Below are positions 23,387-34,130 of a DNA stretch of 64,000 nucleotides, one piece after another. The stretch is from the NCBI GenBank assembly GCA_907163375.1, contig CAJQUW010007440.1:366001-430000 (forward strand), written 5' to 3'. The position numbers and the translations under genes are program-made. The notes under the pieces were generated by a model that ran no database searches, was not told the DNA's origin, and saw only the letters and a program-made list of their open reading frames with translations. Each line of letters starts with the position of its first letter. The stretch's first letter is position 1. This DNA comes from Prostheceraeus crozeri (lineage: Eukaryota > Platyhelminthes > Polycladida > Euryleptidae).

Positions 23387-24160
23387 AATCTATTCGAATC
23401 TATAATCTATTCGAAGAATATTAGGCGCAATGATATTCCAGCGATTGTGCTCCGTCGTTGGCTCCAGCACTCATTCTACTCCTCCACCGATCTTCGGCAG
23501 CAAGTAGGTGCCCTTCTTTTTGGAAAGTTGCCCACGTGGTCCCTATTCTAAAAAAGGGAGATAGAAAAAATTATTGTCCAATTGTAATTATTTTTATTGT
23601 GAGCAGTGTTCGAATCTATGATGTCTGAAGCAAAGTTTTCCCATCTCCAATCCCATGGTTTGTTAAGTGATCGTTAGTATGGGTTTGGAAAGGCTCGTTA
23701 AACATGTGAGACTTTAGCATATGCAGGCATATGATTGCCCATCCGTCATAAACGTAGATCCTCATGGATGATGCTCGTATGAGCCACGATTCCCATCGAA
23801 CCAATCTCGGGGTCACACTAGACATGAGCATTACTCTTCGGAATCACTTGCAAAATTTGACATCGAAAAAAAACAAGAGACAATCTTCTGCAGATGATTG
23901 CTGGATCTAAATGGGGTGCGGATGCTACTGAGGGCAACAGCGATTGCACTGTGTTACTCAGCTGCAGAATATTGTGCTCCAGTGCGGCGGAGTTCCGCTC
24001 ATTGCTCAAAGCTGGATGTGCAGCTAAACGCTGCAATGCACCATTATTGTAGACAACCATTTCTGGTACAATCCGCAGTACTAAAAGTAGAATGGTTGCT
24101 AGTTCTGTGCAATATTCCTCCTCCGGCAACCCGACGAGAACATCACCCGACGGCTCCTTT
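23387..24160 (+). pseudogene. LINE C reverse transcriptase, decayed
   Basis: Fragments in order: RRNDIPAIVLRR (the G-x-D-G-I-P segment), SFWKVAHVVPILKKGDRK, SSVFESMMSEAKFSHLQSHGLLSDRQYGFGKARST. A deletion removes the catalytic palm including YADD. The thumb resumes at NLGVTLDMSITLRNHL, then ATAIALCYSAAEYCAP and LLVLCNIPPPATRREH, which correspond to LALVYSTAEYCAPVW and the LSGI.PAELRR box of this LINE type. Confidence 0.65.
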
Positions 24161-24254
24161 TAACAGAATTTTCACCCCTAACACAGGTATGAGCCATGAA
24201 CGAAGCTAGGGGTTACTCAATGAAAAAGCAAAATATTGTATTAATCTAAGTAAA

Positions 24255-25109
24255 TAAAATGGAAAAACAGATATTCGAATCTGCCCCCATCAGAAAGCTG
24301 TTCGCACGCCTCTTGAAAGTATCAAGATTGTATTGATCAGGGAAAGTGGTCTGAGGAAGCTAATTCCAAAGTTGTGCCGTGCGAACATAAAAAGCTTTTC
24401 GAGCGACTCACAGTACGTGCGCGTTCAATGCTCACACGATAGCATGTGAGTGCATTAGTTCTGTGTGTGCTTCTGGAGAAGATCTTAGGTTTGGGTGTGC
24501 ACTCATTTACTACAGAGCTACTTCTACTGAACTAGTATCTGTAGAAGAAAAGAGTGAAGCAACATCCCGTCTGACGGAGAGCGGCTGCAACTTGCTAGCA
24601 AGATTTTCACCCATGAGATTCTTGACACGTTTCTCAACCCGTTCAAGGAGGTTAAGATGCGTTTGTGGGGCGCCTGCCCACAGATGACAACAATACTCCA
24701 TCAGAGGACGAATAGTGGACTTGTAAAGATAGCAGATAGTCTGTGGTGGAAGATAGCTGCTAGCACGATAGAGACTACCAATGCGTTGAGCTGCCTGCTT
24801 GCTAATGGATTGGATGTACGGTTTCCATGACAAGTCCTTCGTAACCGCCAATCCAAGGAAGGAGATGGAATCTTGTTCTCTGATCCTATTATCTGACATC
24901 TTAGCACTATGATGATAGTCATCTCCTTTAAGTCGTGAGTGCAGAATACTCTGAGTTTTTGAAGGATTGAAGGAAACAAGCCAATTGGCGCCCCATTCTG
25001 AGACCCTGCGTAAGTCTTCATTAAGAACGTTGCATAACTGCTGACGTTGCTGAGCGTTTTTAGCGAGTCGCTCATTGATTGGAATTGAAGAGTGTTGTGT
25101 CATCTGCAT
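24255..25109 (-). pseudogene. LINE J RT thumb and C-terminus
   Basis: Continues ORF2 in a shifted frame (24510-25109): NERLAKNAQQRQQLCNVLNEDLRRVSEWGANWLVSFNPSKTQ, then DSISFLGLAVTKDLSWKPYI, RIGSLYRASSYLPPQT, LYKSTIRPLMEYCCHLWAG, LERVEKRVKNLMG and LSVRRDVASLF. A further shift near 24525 leads to STHRTNALTCYRVSIERARTVSRSKSFFV and, after another, to [21 protein letters not shown], the usual end of this LINE type. At least three shifts in total. Confidence 0.8.
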
Positions 25110-27153
25110 ACATCACCAATTTACTCACTAGGCAGTCTGGGAGGTCGTTGATGTACAGCAGAAAAAGAGTGGGTCCCAAAATTGACCCTTGAGGAACTCC
25201 TGCATTGACAAACTTGGTGGAAGACTTTTGGCCATCTAAGACGACAGATATCTGCCGGTCACTAAGGAAAGAAGCAAGAAGTTTGTGGAGTTGATCAGCA
25301 ACTCCATAGGACTTTAGCTTCATAAGGAGTCCCTGATGCCAGACTTTATCGAATGCCTTGGAAATATCCAAGGCAACTGATCTCGTCTCACCTTGTCTGT
25401 CAAGGACACGACTCACATGTTCAGTGACATATGAAAGAAGATCTGCAGTTGATCGAGAGTGCCTGAAGCCATACTGTTCTTCTGATAGAAGGTTCTGAGT
25501 TTCAAGGAAGTTAACAATGTGTTGGTTAATCACTGCTTCAAAAATCTTGCCAGCAATTGGAAGCAGGCTGATAGGACGGTAACTAGATGGAAGAGATGAG
25601 TCAGAACCTTTCTTTGGAACTGGAACCACGGAAGCTACTTTCCAACAAGAGGGAAACTCACCGGTGGATACACATCTACTGAACAGTTTAGATAAAAGTG
25701 GAGAAAGCTCAGGTGAGAGATGCTTGAAGACCGAAACCGGGATGCCGTCTGGTCCACTAGACTTAGAGCTATCGAGACCTGCGATTATCTTTTTGACGTT
25801 TCGGACTGTGACTGAAGGAGGACTAACTGTCTCATCAGTGCGCATGGGAATTGGAGGTGGAATTCTACCTCTATCGTCTAATGACGAATTCTTCGCAAAC
25901 TCTTTGCAAAGAAGCTCGGCTTTGTCTGCTGAGGTTGTCGCCATAGAAGTACTGACTTCGGCATGACGGAGTGCAGGGATGGAGGATTTGTTCCTATTGG
26001 TGACACTGTTGTAAATCCTCCAGAAGTCCTTAGAGCCAAGCTTTTGGGTAGCAATGGATTTCCGTACATACAAAGCGTAACGGCTTTTGGCCTGATGTAT
26101 GGTTTCCTTGCAATGTCTACGTGCGGTTTTGTACAATTCAAGATTGCCAGCGCTACTGTCACACTTATACTTATGGAAAAATTGGTCACGCTGGCAACTT
26201 GCAGCTGCACATTCTGGTGTAAACCAAGGTTGTGAGTGAGGCTTCATTTGGAAAGTACGGTGAGGGATGTAGGCCAATATCCCTATCTGAAGCCACTCTG
26301 TCAGTTCTTGCGCCGACTTGTGGACGTTCTCGCTCAGAATCAAATTCTCAGCTTGAACTTGACTAAGAAAAGTGCGGAAGCCACACCAGTCTGCTTTGGA
26401 GAATTGATAAACTGTTCTATGGAAGGGTGCAGACGGTGTGGAGCAAACTTGTTTGCCAGAAACTGTGATAACACAGTGATCAGACGTGCCGAGGGGAGAA
26501 GTAACCTTGTGTGAAAAACAAGTTGGATTTGAGGTGAGAAACAGGCCAAGGAGATATCCAGTATCCCCAGCTCGGTCAGGCACTCTGGTAGGACAAGTGA
26601 CAATTTGACTAAGGTTGTGAGAGACAGCGAAATCCTGGGCTGCCTGACCGGAGAGATCGGTGGTGCGTGAGTGCACAAGCCAGTCAACATTGTGCACGTT
26701 GAAGTCACCAAAAACGGCAACTTCAGCGCTGGGATACTCTTGTAGAAGAGAATCGATCTTGTCAGAAAGAACATTGAAAATATCCGCATTAGTTGATGGA
26801 GAGCGGTATAGGAAAAATAGAAGAAGAGTGGTCTTCTGCAGCGGCGCCATGAAGGCAAGATACTCATGCCTTGGATCCTCTGAGCTACAAAGCCTTCTCA
26901 AGGGAAGGCTTGTCTTGGCATAGACTCCAAGACCATGACAAGGTGCTTTATCCATCCGGTGAAATATGTATCCATCAGTAGTAGCATCGCTTGATGACAC
27001 ACTAGGATCTAACCTGGTTTCCGACAGGACTAGAAGATCTGCTGACTTACCCTGGAGGAAGATGTTGATGTCGTAATTGGACCTCAGTCCTCTTACGTTG
27101 CTGAAGTTGATCTTGAGAGAGGCTTTGAGCTTGACTACGTTTATTGTGTCTTT
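25072..27153 (-). pseudogene. LINE J ORF2: endonuclease and reverse transcriptase, 693-codon open frame
   Basis: The frame is open from the stop at 27154-27156 to 25072. Endonuclease: INFSNVRGLRSNYD, LLVLSETRLDP (catalytic Glu), LFFLYRSPS, VAVFGDFNVHNVDWL, then the LGTSDHCVI segment with the catalytic Asp-His. Linker: FWRIYNSVTNRNKSSIPAL. RT: SSKSSGPDGIPVSVFKHL, SCWKVASVVPVPKKGS, SYRPISLLPIAGKIFEAVI, QYGFRHSRSTADLL, SVALDISKAFDKVWHQG (Asp), NAGVPQGSILGPTLFLLYI, and KLVMYADDTTLFN with both catalytic Asp. All core residues are present. The frame breaks just after YADD, where the thumb continues in another frame at 25109. It reverse-transcribes LINE RNA at the nicked target. No in-frame ATG before residue 80 or so, consistent with 5' truncation. 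Confidence 0.88.
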
Positions 27154-28487
27154 CTAATTTTCATAATTTCTCGTAGAATATCAATCACATAAACAAAAAT
27201 TATATTGTACAACAAAGTGATACGAGAAACTTTGGCAAGCATCAGAAAAATGTAAATAATGGCAACAAAGCTGCAGTAAATAATATGCAGAATGGACACA
27301 TGGCACATTTCATGTCGGCAGAGCGATAATCGGTAATCGGCCGATTAGTGGACTTATGGTAAATTTTCATTTAAAATTTGTGACTGATGGAAAGCCAAGA
27401 TTTCAAATTTTTAGATAGACTTAACTCTACATGCACATAGCGCATGAAACTTCTAATCTTAAGTCAAACAATTTCTTTTCATCATTCCAATGATTGAGGA
27501 CAATTAAATTTTACATAGACTAGATTTTCACGGTGATCATAATTGCCAGTAAAAAGTCATTTTTGCATATTATCATGTATAAAAATACTTTGTATTTTTT
27601 CGCCGACCTTGGGTAGAAGAGCCCAGAATGTGAACCGGCCCAGAGTTTTCGGTCTGGGCCCGCTAGGCAAGGCACGGATTTTTTGGTCCCTTTGCTGATT
27701 TACTTTTTCGGCCCACATCTGTCTTCTTTAAAATTAGTAGCCAATTGAATTCGCAAATTATGATTGCACAATCAATCATCACATTTTTCATTATCAAGAT
27801 TCACTCAAAATGTCTTCAAAATGGAGAATAAAGCCACATCAGTACTTATAAGCTAGCCACCAATTAAATACAGCTTTAGATGCATATACTGTAGCATATA
27901 GCAAGTGCACACGTACATGTATGCTTTCATATTCGTAGATGCAACGAATTCATAAATCGCAATATGCAAACGTATATCAACTGTGCAAGTCGCAACCGCA
28001 GAGGAAATGCCCATGTTATCAACAACATCTCGCTTTAGAATACTTTGAAAATTCCGCCATATCTCGAAGACATATTTTCCCATGAGTCGTTTTGTACAGA
28101 ATTCACTAGTCTTTAAATCCAGTGATGGAATTTTTAGGGAGAAGATTTTGCGTGTGTCAAAGAAGCCAATAGCCTAGCCATCAATGTCTAATGATTTTAG
28201 CGTTCGATTTTATAGACATGATTGTAGACCATCCAAATTCACTCGATTGCGCATCAACACAATACATGCAGGCCTACTGTATATGGACATATCAAGTTCT
28301 AGAGGATGGCGATGAAGATTATCTTAAGAACAAGCGACCGGTTGTGTTTCCAACAATCCAGATATGGGCTTGGTTTCCACTCTGGCAGAAGCGCTGATCT
28401 CAACTTTTCATGATTTTCAAATTCTTGGTAGTCCTTAGCCATGTCACGATCTCGTCTCTGGTTGACTGAAGACATACAACCATTCTC

Positions 28488-28790
28488 TTTGCATATGACC
28501 AGCTGCTATTGTAGCCTTGTGACTAGTACATTAGTACAAAAAGGTCACCTGGGTTCGAATGCCAGCGCGAAATATCGGCTAATATATCAATTTTCATAAA
28601 TGACGGATGAAATTACCATTTACCAAAATGGCGTCCTATAACAAATGATTGCGAGTCACTTCAGACCCATCGGCATAATATCAAGGGTGGGCTCTGTCTT
28701 TCATGCCACCATTGGTTAGAGAATGGATAGATTCTTGCGTCTCTATTATTTTAATGATGTTGATTATATAAAATAAATAAATAAATGAAC
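28488..28790 (+). mobile_element. tRNA-derived SINE-like element
   Basis: A good pol III B box (GGTTCGAATGCC, 28552-28563) lies about 50 bases after an A-box-like GTAGCCTTGTGACTAG. A body of about 200 bases follows and ends in AAATAAATAAATAAAT at 28770-28786. This order (tRNA head, body, A-rich tail) is that of a SINE. The tail may instead belong to the next, minus-strand repeat. Confidence 0.5.
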
Positions 28791-28930
28791 GTTGTTTATA
28801 CTCGGAAGCACATTAGGCACGGAGGCTTTCTTCCATGTGGCCGAGTTGTCATTTACCACTCTCATTCTTTTTCGTGCTGAGTGTTTAGCAAGAATGTAGA
28901 GTGTACCTATTTTAAAAGTCTTAGGTTTGA
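28791..28930 (-). repeat. Interspersed repeat, 3' part of a SINE, copy 1
   Basis: About 140 bases nearly identical to 51335-51475 (CTCGGAAGCACATTAGGCAC, TTTAGCAAGAATG, AAAAGTCTTAGGTTTGA). The second copy has a tRNA-like head on the minus strand, which this one lacks, so it is truncated. Confidence 0.75.
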
Positions 28931-28970
28931 TAGATGTAATAGATATAGATGTAATTTTGGCTGGAATGTA

Positions 28971-29161
28971 AGGCCTCAGTCACACAGCGAGCTTTTCCAA
29001 GCGTTTCCAAACAAAGCGTTCTGCAGCAAATAAAAAGTCATCACTGCAGCAGTTGTAGACTGCCACACTGCGAGCAAAGCAAACCAGAGCGATTGATGGC
29101 TTGCGGAGATACGTTTGCTCGGGACCTCGTATTTGCTTTGCTTTCAGTGTGGCTGAGGCTT
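28971..29161. mobile_element. MITE, 191 bp, TA target site
   Basis: Ends AGGCCTCAGTCACAC and, on the other strand, AAGCCTCAGCCACAC (two mismatches), flanked by TA on both sides. No coding capacity. The inside also carries imperfect self-complementary AGCAAAGCAAA motifs. Confidence 0.65.
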
Positions 29162-29514
29162 TATGCTATGTAATCATTTTAAATAAAGCTCTTGCTGTAT
29201 ATCTCTTGTCACCAATATTCTTCTACGAGTGATGCTTCAAGCAACCTAGAATTTAATCAAAACCAAGTGACTAAAATTCAAAATTATTCAACTCAATGTA
29301 GGACTAGCATCACAACGCATGTTGCATGGCACATGCAGGACCTGATTTAGCCTATTTATTATTTGGTGTAATCTACTGAAGTTTCCTTTGACTAAATGGG
29401 TGCTTTCAGTAAATAAAATTGCCGATTTCAGAGGAATTTAAAGGCAATAATCGGCTACCATTCACCGATTAATCGGTAATCGGCCGATTACCAAAATCAC
29501 TAATCGGTACACCC

Positions 29515-30117
29515 CTAGAAGAAACCCAAATGAGAACCCTTTTGCCGTAACAATGGGTACAGGTCAGGTAGGCCACAGAGGAATCGGACACGGCTATACG
29601 GAATGAACCCATCAGTAAAGCTAACTACGCATGTCCGTGGCAGTGGAACCGTACCGCTTTTTTTCGAGCAGCTGACCGGGCCTGCCTCCCAAAGCACCAG
29701 TGGGTTCATGACGCTCGTCTGCCGTGAATGTTGGATGTCACACAATGACCTGCAACAAATTGGGAAGAGCAAAAGAGACCAGTGAAAGGAAGTTCGATCA
29801 CAAATAAGCCAAATAAGTGTCATGCCCAAATACCTGATTCAACAACATGAAACATCTGATGACTTTTCACATCTGGGAAATTGGGACGGCCGAAGCCTAC
29901 CACACATTTGAGATAAACAAAAGTGGAGATTAGGAATAAACAATTAATAACAAAACAAATACATTCATTGACCAGTAAAATAATATAATATTCCAGAGCC
30001 TGCTAGCTAGCCGGAGCACGGTCACAAACCGCCGACACAAATCTCTCCAAGGCGGCAGAACCCAAAGAAGCATCAGACGATAAAGCCTTATTGCGACTCC
30101 GTTTTCACCCTTTCACC
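29515..30117. other. Unassigned stretch
   Basis: Less AT-rich than its surroundings. A 104-codon minus-strand frame (29515-29829) has no recognisable domain. Plus-strand text near 30010-30110 (DTNLSKAAEPKEASDDKALLRLRFHPFT) could be LINE-derived. No firm call. Confidence 0.35.
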
Positions 30118-30650
30118 GCTTTGAGGCCGCAGGTTGAATAAGGAAGGGAAACTTACTGCTTGACTCACAAGGGACAATTCCGGACCTCCCCTTGCCGGCC
30201 GACGTCTGTAAGCGAGAATGCGCTTAGTTTCGTCATCCGATTTGGTGCGACCTACATCCAGCGGACGACGACACGACTACGACGTGGTGGATTGCCTGGG
30301 CGAACGTGAAGAACAAATGGATGATTGTACAACCTACCTGTGCCTTGAGAGGCTATCAGCTCCCACGCCGTCAATGGATACTCCTGCACCGATTCCAAGC
30401 AGGAGCAGGGAGCTGCGCCCATGCTCTACACAAGTGGGGTGCTCGACTTTCATCCGACTGCATTTGTGGCTACGAGGAACAGACGATGGAGCACATTATA
30501 GAAACCTGTCCACTTTTCTCATTATAAATGGAGGCCTTCAATATCTCCATAGTTTGTCAGACACTGCTGTGGAGTGGCTTCAAAACCACTCAACTTGTAA
30601 TTTGGAGTTTTGTGGGACATTCAACATGGCAACTATATTTTATAACATTG
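30118..30650 (+). pseudogene. LINE ORF2 C-terminal domain (zinc-knuckle end)
   Basis: AWANVKNKWMIVQPTCALRGYQLPRRQWILLHRFQAGAGSCAHALHKWG, then CICGYEEQTMEHIIETCPLF, and after a frameshift GGLQYLHSLSDTAVEWLQNH. The LPRRQW..L.RFR.G.G.C, C-x-CG...T..HI...CP pattern is the standard C-terminus of a LINE type that also has the AEYCAP and PPAELRR boxes seen in LINE C. It could be the displaced tail of LINE C or another copy. Confidence 0.7.
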
Positions 30651-30849
30651 CTACATGTCTATCAATTTTATGGTAATAATCGGCATAAAGATATTTTATT
30701 GAGTATACTTTGATTAAATAGGATGATTTCATGCGAGTTCCACATTAGCGAAGCATCTCTTTGACAATTCATATAAATGACAGTGTCTATCAAACGAACA
30801 ATTCGAATTTTCGAAAGTTCCTTACATTCTGTGGTGTAATTCTGCACTG

Positions 30850-32470
30850 CAATTGTTCGATTCCTTACATTCTGGATCTTCTGTGCCGGACCTGACCGAC
30901 TCTCCTACGGATTGCAGCCTACATAACTTCGAAACCGTTTCAAACATCGCAGTTATTGAGCTGCTTTGTCAGCTCCCCAAAATAGCAGTTTCTCCGTTCC
31001 TCTCCCTACAAAATCCCCCTGAAAGAATACGCTGACATGCTCTCACATTCTCTCACCTATGTGCTGACCCCTCAAGCATCGACTCATATCGACCAATATC
31101 CAATTTCCGTCCCAAACTTTTTTGGAACGAGCTGTCACACGGCAGCCTCTCTGTCACCAGTCTCGGTTCAATATACTTCTCAAATTTCAGTCAGCTTACG
31201 TCCTCTGCATTCAACTGAAACCACCATGCTCAAGTCTATGTCTGCAGTGAACTCCTTGCTGCAATAGATGACGGTCAATTGTGTCTCCTGACCCAATTAA
31301 ACCTTTTTTCTGCCTTCGCAGCGGTTTACCACCGGATCCTTCTAAAATGTCTTCAGTTATCTTTTGGCCTGTAGGGCCCTGCTCTACAGTTGTGTGAATC
31401 ATTCTTGTTCTCAAGATCTCGCTCTGCTCACCATCTCGATTGTTGTGACCTGCTCAAAAACATATTTTTATATTCATGTTCAGCTGATGTTTGTTTGAAT
31501 ACTTCAAATAATCAATACCATTCGAAATATCAGCTGTTGTTAAGTGGTCTCTTAGAGATTCAGAGAATTTGTATTTTTAATTCAGAATCTTTTCTGCACT
31601 CCTGGTCTATGGTTGTATATCTTGTGAATATTACTTCAATACATTACTTAAACTACTTGCAATTATTCTAATGGTTTTATAAACTCATAAGGAGATTTAA
31701 CATCGATCCCTTCTAGTGCTCATAGTGTTCGACAAGGCTCCGTTCTTGGACCCTTCCTATTCACATTACACCGGATACCGGTACACCGACGATTTATTCC
31801 ACCTGATCGATAGGCGTGGACTTCAGTATCACTCCTCCGCAGATAACATCACCACAAACGAATTTTGCAAATCAGATTCTACATGATCTTTCTCCCTTAA
31901 AATGGTTTCCTTCAGCTATCGGCGGCTGCCTAGATGTGCACATCGACTGCATGCTCTACAGGAGATCAATTACACCCAAGAAAGTTCACATCTGCTTCGC
32001 TGCTTTGAGACATAGGCACCGTCTTTCTCTGATACCCGATGCTCTTCGCTTCATCATAGTGTCTTTAGCACACTCTAGACTTGAATTTTGTAATTCTCTC
32101 TGGTCTACCGGATAGTGAAGACCGACGTCTTCAGTCCGTCTTGAGCGTAGCTGCAAGACCAACACGGCACATTCAGAGCATTGCACTTGGGTCATCCTAA
32201 AAGAACTCCAATGGATTCGAATTCGGGAAAGAAGTGAGCACCGCCCAATGATTGATTAAATAACTATCATCTGTTTCGATGCCTCAACGGTAACAGGAAG
32301 CGCTCCTCATTCACCGGACTCGTTCCTACCGGTCAAACATTGCCGCAGACAACTATTTAAGGTTAGCAGTTCGATCTGATACTATACTCGTACCTCTCTC
32401 ACGGAACCGATTGGAAACCGCTGCTGCTGCAAGAATCTGGAACTCGTCTCCCACATCAGTGGAGAACAAA
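30850..32470 (+). mobile_element. L2-like LINE, decayed
   Basis: Plus-strand RT and C-terminal pieces in changing frames: IAVIELLCQLPKIAVSPFL, SSIDSYRPISNF, EELLAAIDDGQLCLLTQLNLFSAFAAVYHRILL (palm with the catalytic Asp replaced), an insertion of about 240 bases (31455-31695), then SSAHSVRQGSVLGPFLF. The region around YADD is scrambled. LVSLAHSRLEFCNSLW-like text, GLPDSEDRRLQSVLSVAARPTRHI, NIAADNYLRLAVRSDT and RIWNSLPTS complete the L2/CR1 C-terminal order. Too broken for a frame count, at least ten changes. Confidence 0.75.
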
Positions 32471-33741
32471 AAAACTTAACATATATATATGACTTATATA
32501 TATATATACGCGAAATAAATTAGATTTCTGTATTGCTATCACGCACAAAATGAAAAGCGAATGTCACTACTGTAGAGAACAGGCAGAACATTTATGCACG
32601 AGGGCAATGTTTATAGCATAAAAGCAGATAATTCTTTGCAATATCTGGTTGCAATCTGGTTAACAAGCTATAAAGATCACTTGTCCAATGACAAACAATT
32701 TAATGTGTGCAGCCACGCGTGTAGACAGGTTTATCTCACATACCACACTCATGGAATCGAAAGGCTATAGAAACACGATTCCTAGACGAGCAAAAATTAT
32801 TCCTTTCAGGAAACTAGCACACATATATTATGATCGATCTTTTTTATTGGACACAACCCGTTCACCAACTGGTCAAAAAGATGAGTAACGAAATCATCAA
32901 CTGGAAAAAATCTCCATGACATCAAAACAAATATCCAAAACCGCCTTGTATATCAAAAGTGAAGTAATTGGTCTGATTGAGCGGCAGATATACAACAACA
33001 ACGCAATTACACTTGGCCACAAGAACGATGTGAGCGGCTTTCGAAAGCATTTTTGAAATTATGATTAAAGAAATGTTGATGCAGAACAACGCGAAAAATA
33101 GTTTACTGATAAAACTAATAATTGACAGGATTCGTAAGACCACTGTGTTCAGATACAATTTCCAAGGACTTCAGCTAGTGCGTTGCAAATTTCTGATTTA
33201 GATGATCTCGATTTGTGATCATCTCACTTGTTCATTAGTCAAAAGTTTGACAGTAGAAGGTGATGAAAAATTTGATATTTGGCCAGCTGAACTTCGGCAA
33301 TGGACTACAGCTCATCTACTTCCGCCCGCACATGAAGTGCGCATATGAACGTATCTGCGTCACAAATACTTTGAAGCAAAGAGGTTTACTTTGAAGCATG
33401 AAGTCATGGAATCAGTAATTTGCACATAGAAGCGAGTCATGTTGTGGCAATCGCAGAAGGATCATGTCTCAAAGAGTTGCTCCAAATTCTGTGCCTAAAT
33501 CTTTTTTTTTAACATTAAATGTTGACCCAATCGTATACATCGGATCGATATCAAAGCAAAATAAGAATATATACCAGATGCTTCAGCTGACGTCTCGGGT
33601 ATAGACCCATTCTCGACGTGATACAGTGTAATTCGAATGTGATCATCTATGCTTTGATATGATTAAAACCTTGATTAAAATGTCATTGAACCATCACATT
33701 CATGGAAAATTCTAGTCTATAGGAGGGATCGGAGGGATCAC

Positions 33742-33844
33742 AGACATCGAACATGAATCATTAAGTTGTTGTTGTTAGGGTAAGGGTTAGGGTTGTTGCA
33801 CAGACAACAGGTTTCCAGACACTAGCTGTTGTTGTTCGATGTCT
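33742..33844. repeat. Small foldback with telomere-like TTAGGG units
   Basis: 12-base arms AGACATCGAACA (33742-33753) and TGTTCGATGTCT (33833-33844) enclose GTTGTTGTTAGGGTAAGGGTTAGGG (TTAGGG at 33775 and 33787). It could be a short interstitial telomeric trace or a small MITE that happens to contain the motif. Confidence 0.4.
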
Positions 33845-34026
33845 ATGGGAGGGATTGTGCATTGTTACCGGATGTTGAGTTCTTGTTTGGACAGTCAGTT
33901 GATGAACCACGTCATGCAAGCAACGGAAGCACAAAATCATCTCTGTATAAATCTGAAATATGTAGCATGAAGCATGAAAAGAAGTTTAGCTAAAGAAGAT
34001 TGACGAAACGCATAGTTCCATCCAGT

Positions 34027-34130
34027 TGATGGCCAGGAACAGTACTGGCCATCAGTCATGGCCAGCGTCTATATTTGTCATTTTCGACGTCCACCCTTGA
34101 AGTCTCTTGTCACGAAACGTTGGCCCCCTT
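34027..34130 (+). other. Hairpin and possible Penelope-like element terminus
   Basis: TGATGGCCAG (34027-34036) and CTGGCCATCA (34045-34054) form a perfect 10-bp stem. Shortly after, CTTGAAGTCTCTTGTCACGAAACGTTGG (34101-34128 approximately) resembles the degenerate hammerhead-type motif (CTGA.GA-stem-GAAAC) often found at the ends of Penelope-like elements. No RT is attached here. Confidence 0.3.

Larger units (their letters stand above)
20283..24160 (+). mobile_element. LINE C, plus-strand non-LTR retrotransposon split by insertions
   Basis: Three plus-strand segments belong to one LINE: 20283-21388 (endonuclease and start of linker), 22932-23151 (linker) and 23387-24160 (reverse transcriptase). 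A TA-flanked DD37D element (21389-22931) separates the first two, and a minus-strand LINE J fragment (23152-23386) separates the last two. Across each gap the LINE coding sense resumes where it left off: VSPKQL before and DAQLVAAYSGLYLRQL after the first. All segments contain several stops and shifts, so it is the oldest layer here. The right edge abuts LINE J at about 24161. A LINE C-terminal domain at 30.2 kb could be the missing tail of this copy or of a sibling. Confidence 0.75.
24161..27156 (-). mobile_element. LINE J, Jockey-like LINE, nearly complete ORF2
   Basis: A minus-strand non-LTR retrotransposon of about 3 kb: endonuclease, RT, thumb and C-terminal segment, then a 3' UTR of about 100 bases ending near 24161. 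The upstream edge at about 27156 falls just before the first endonuclease strand and no ORF1 is seen, so it is 5'-truncated. The 3' UTR holds a stem (CCCCTA...TAGGGG) shared with the second copy at 23.2 kb. It is the best preserved LINE in the window. Confidence 0.88.
27157..29514. other. Non-coding block bounded by hAT-like terminal sequence
   Basis: No open frame of note. A 21-base sequence ending in the palindrome TAATCGGCCGATTA occurs at 27327-27347 and 29470-29490. On the right it lies 24 bases inside an end that reads CTAGGGGTGTACCGATTAG on the minus strand, which has the style of hAT termini (CAGGGGTG). The left side lacks the outermost part. The two could be ends of one 2.2-kb non-autonomous hAT or two separate remnants. 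SINE, SINE-tail and MITE insertions lie inside. Confidence 0.45.

Noticed and set aside
29515-29829. 104-codon minus-strand frame
   Set aside because: No motif and no splice context; the Cys and Pro pattern does not match a known zinc finger.
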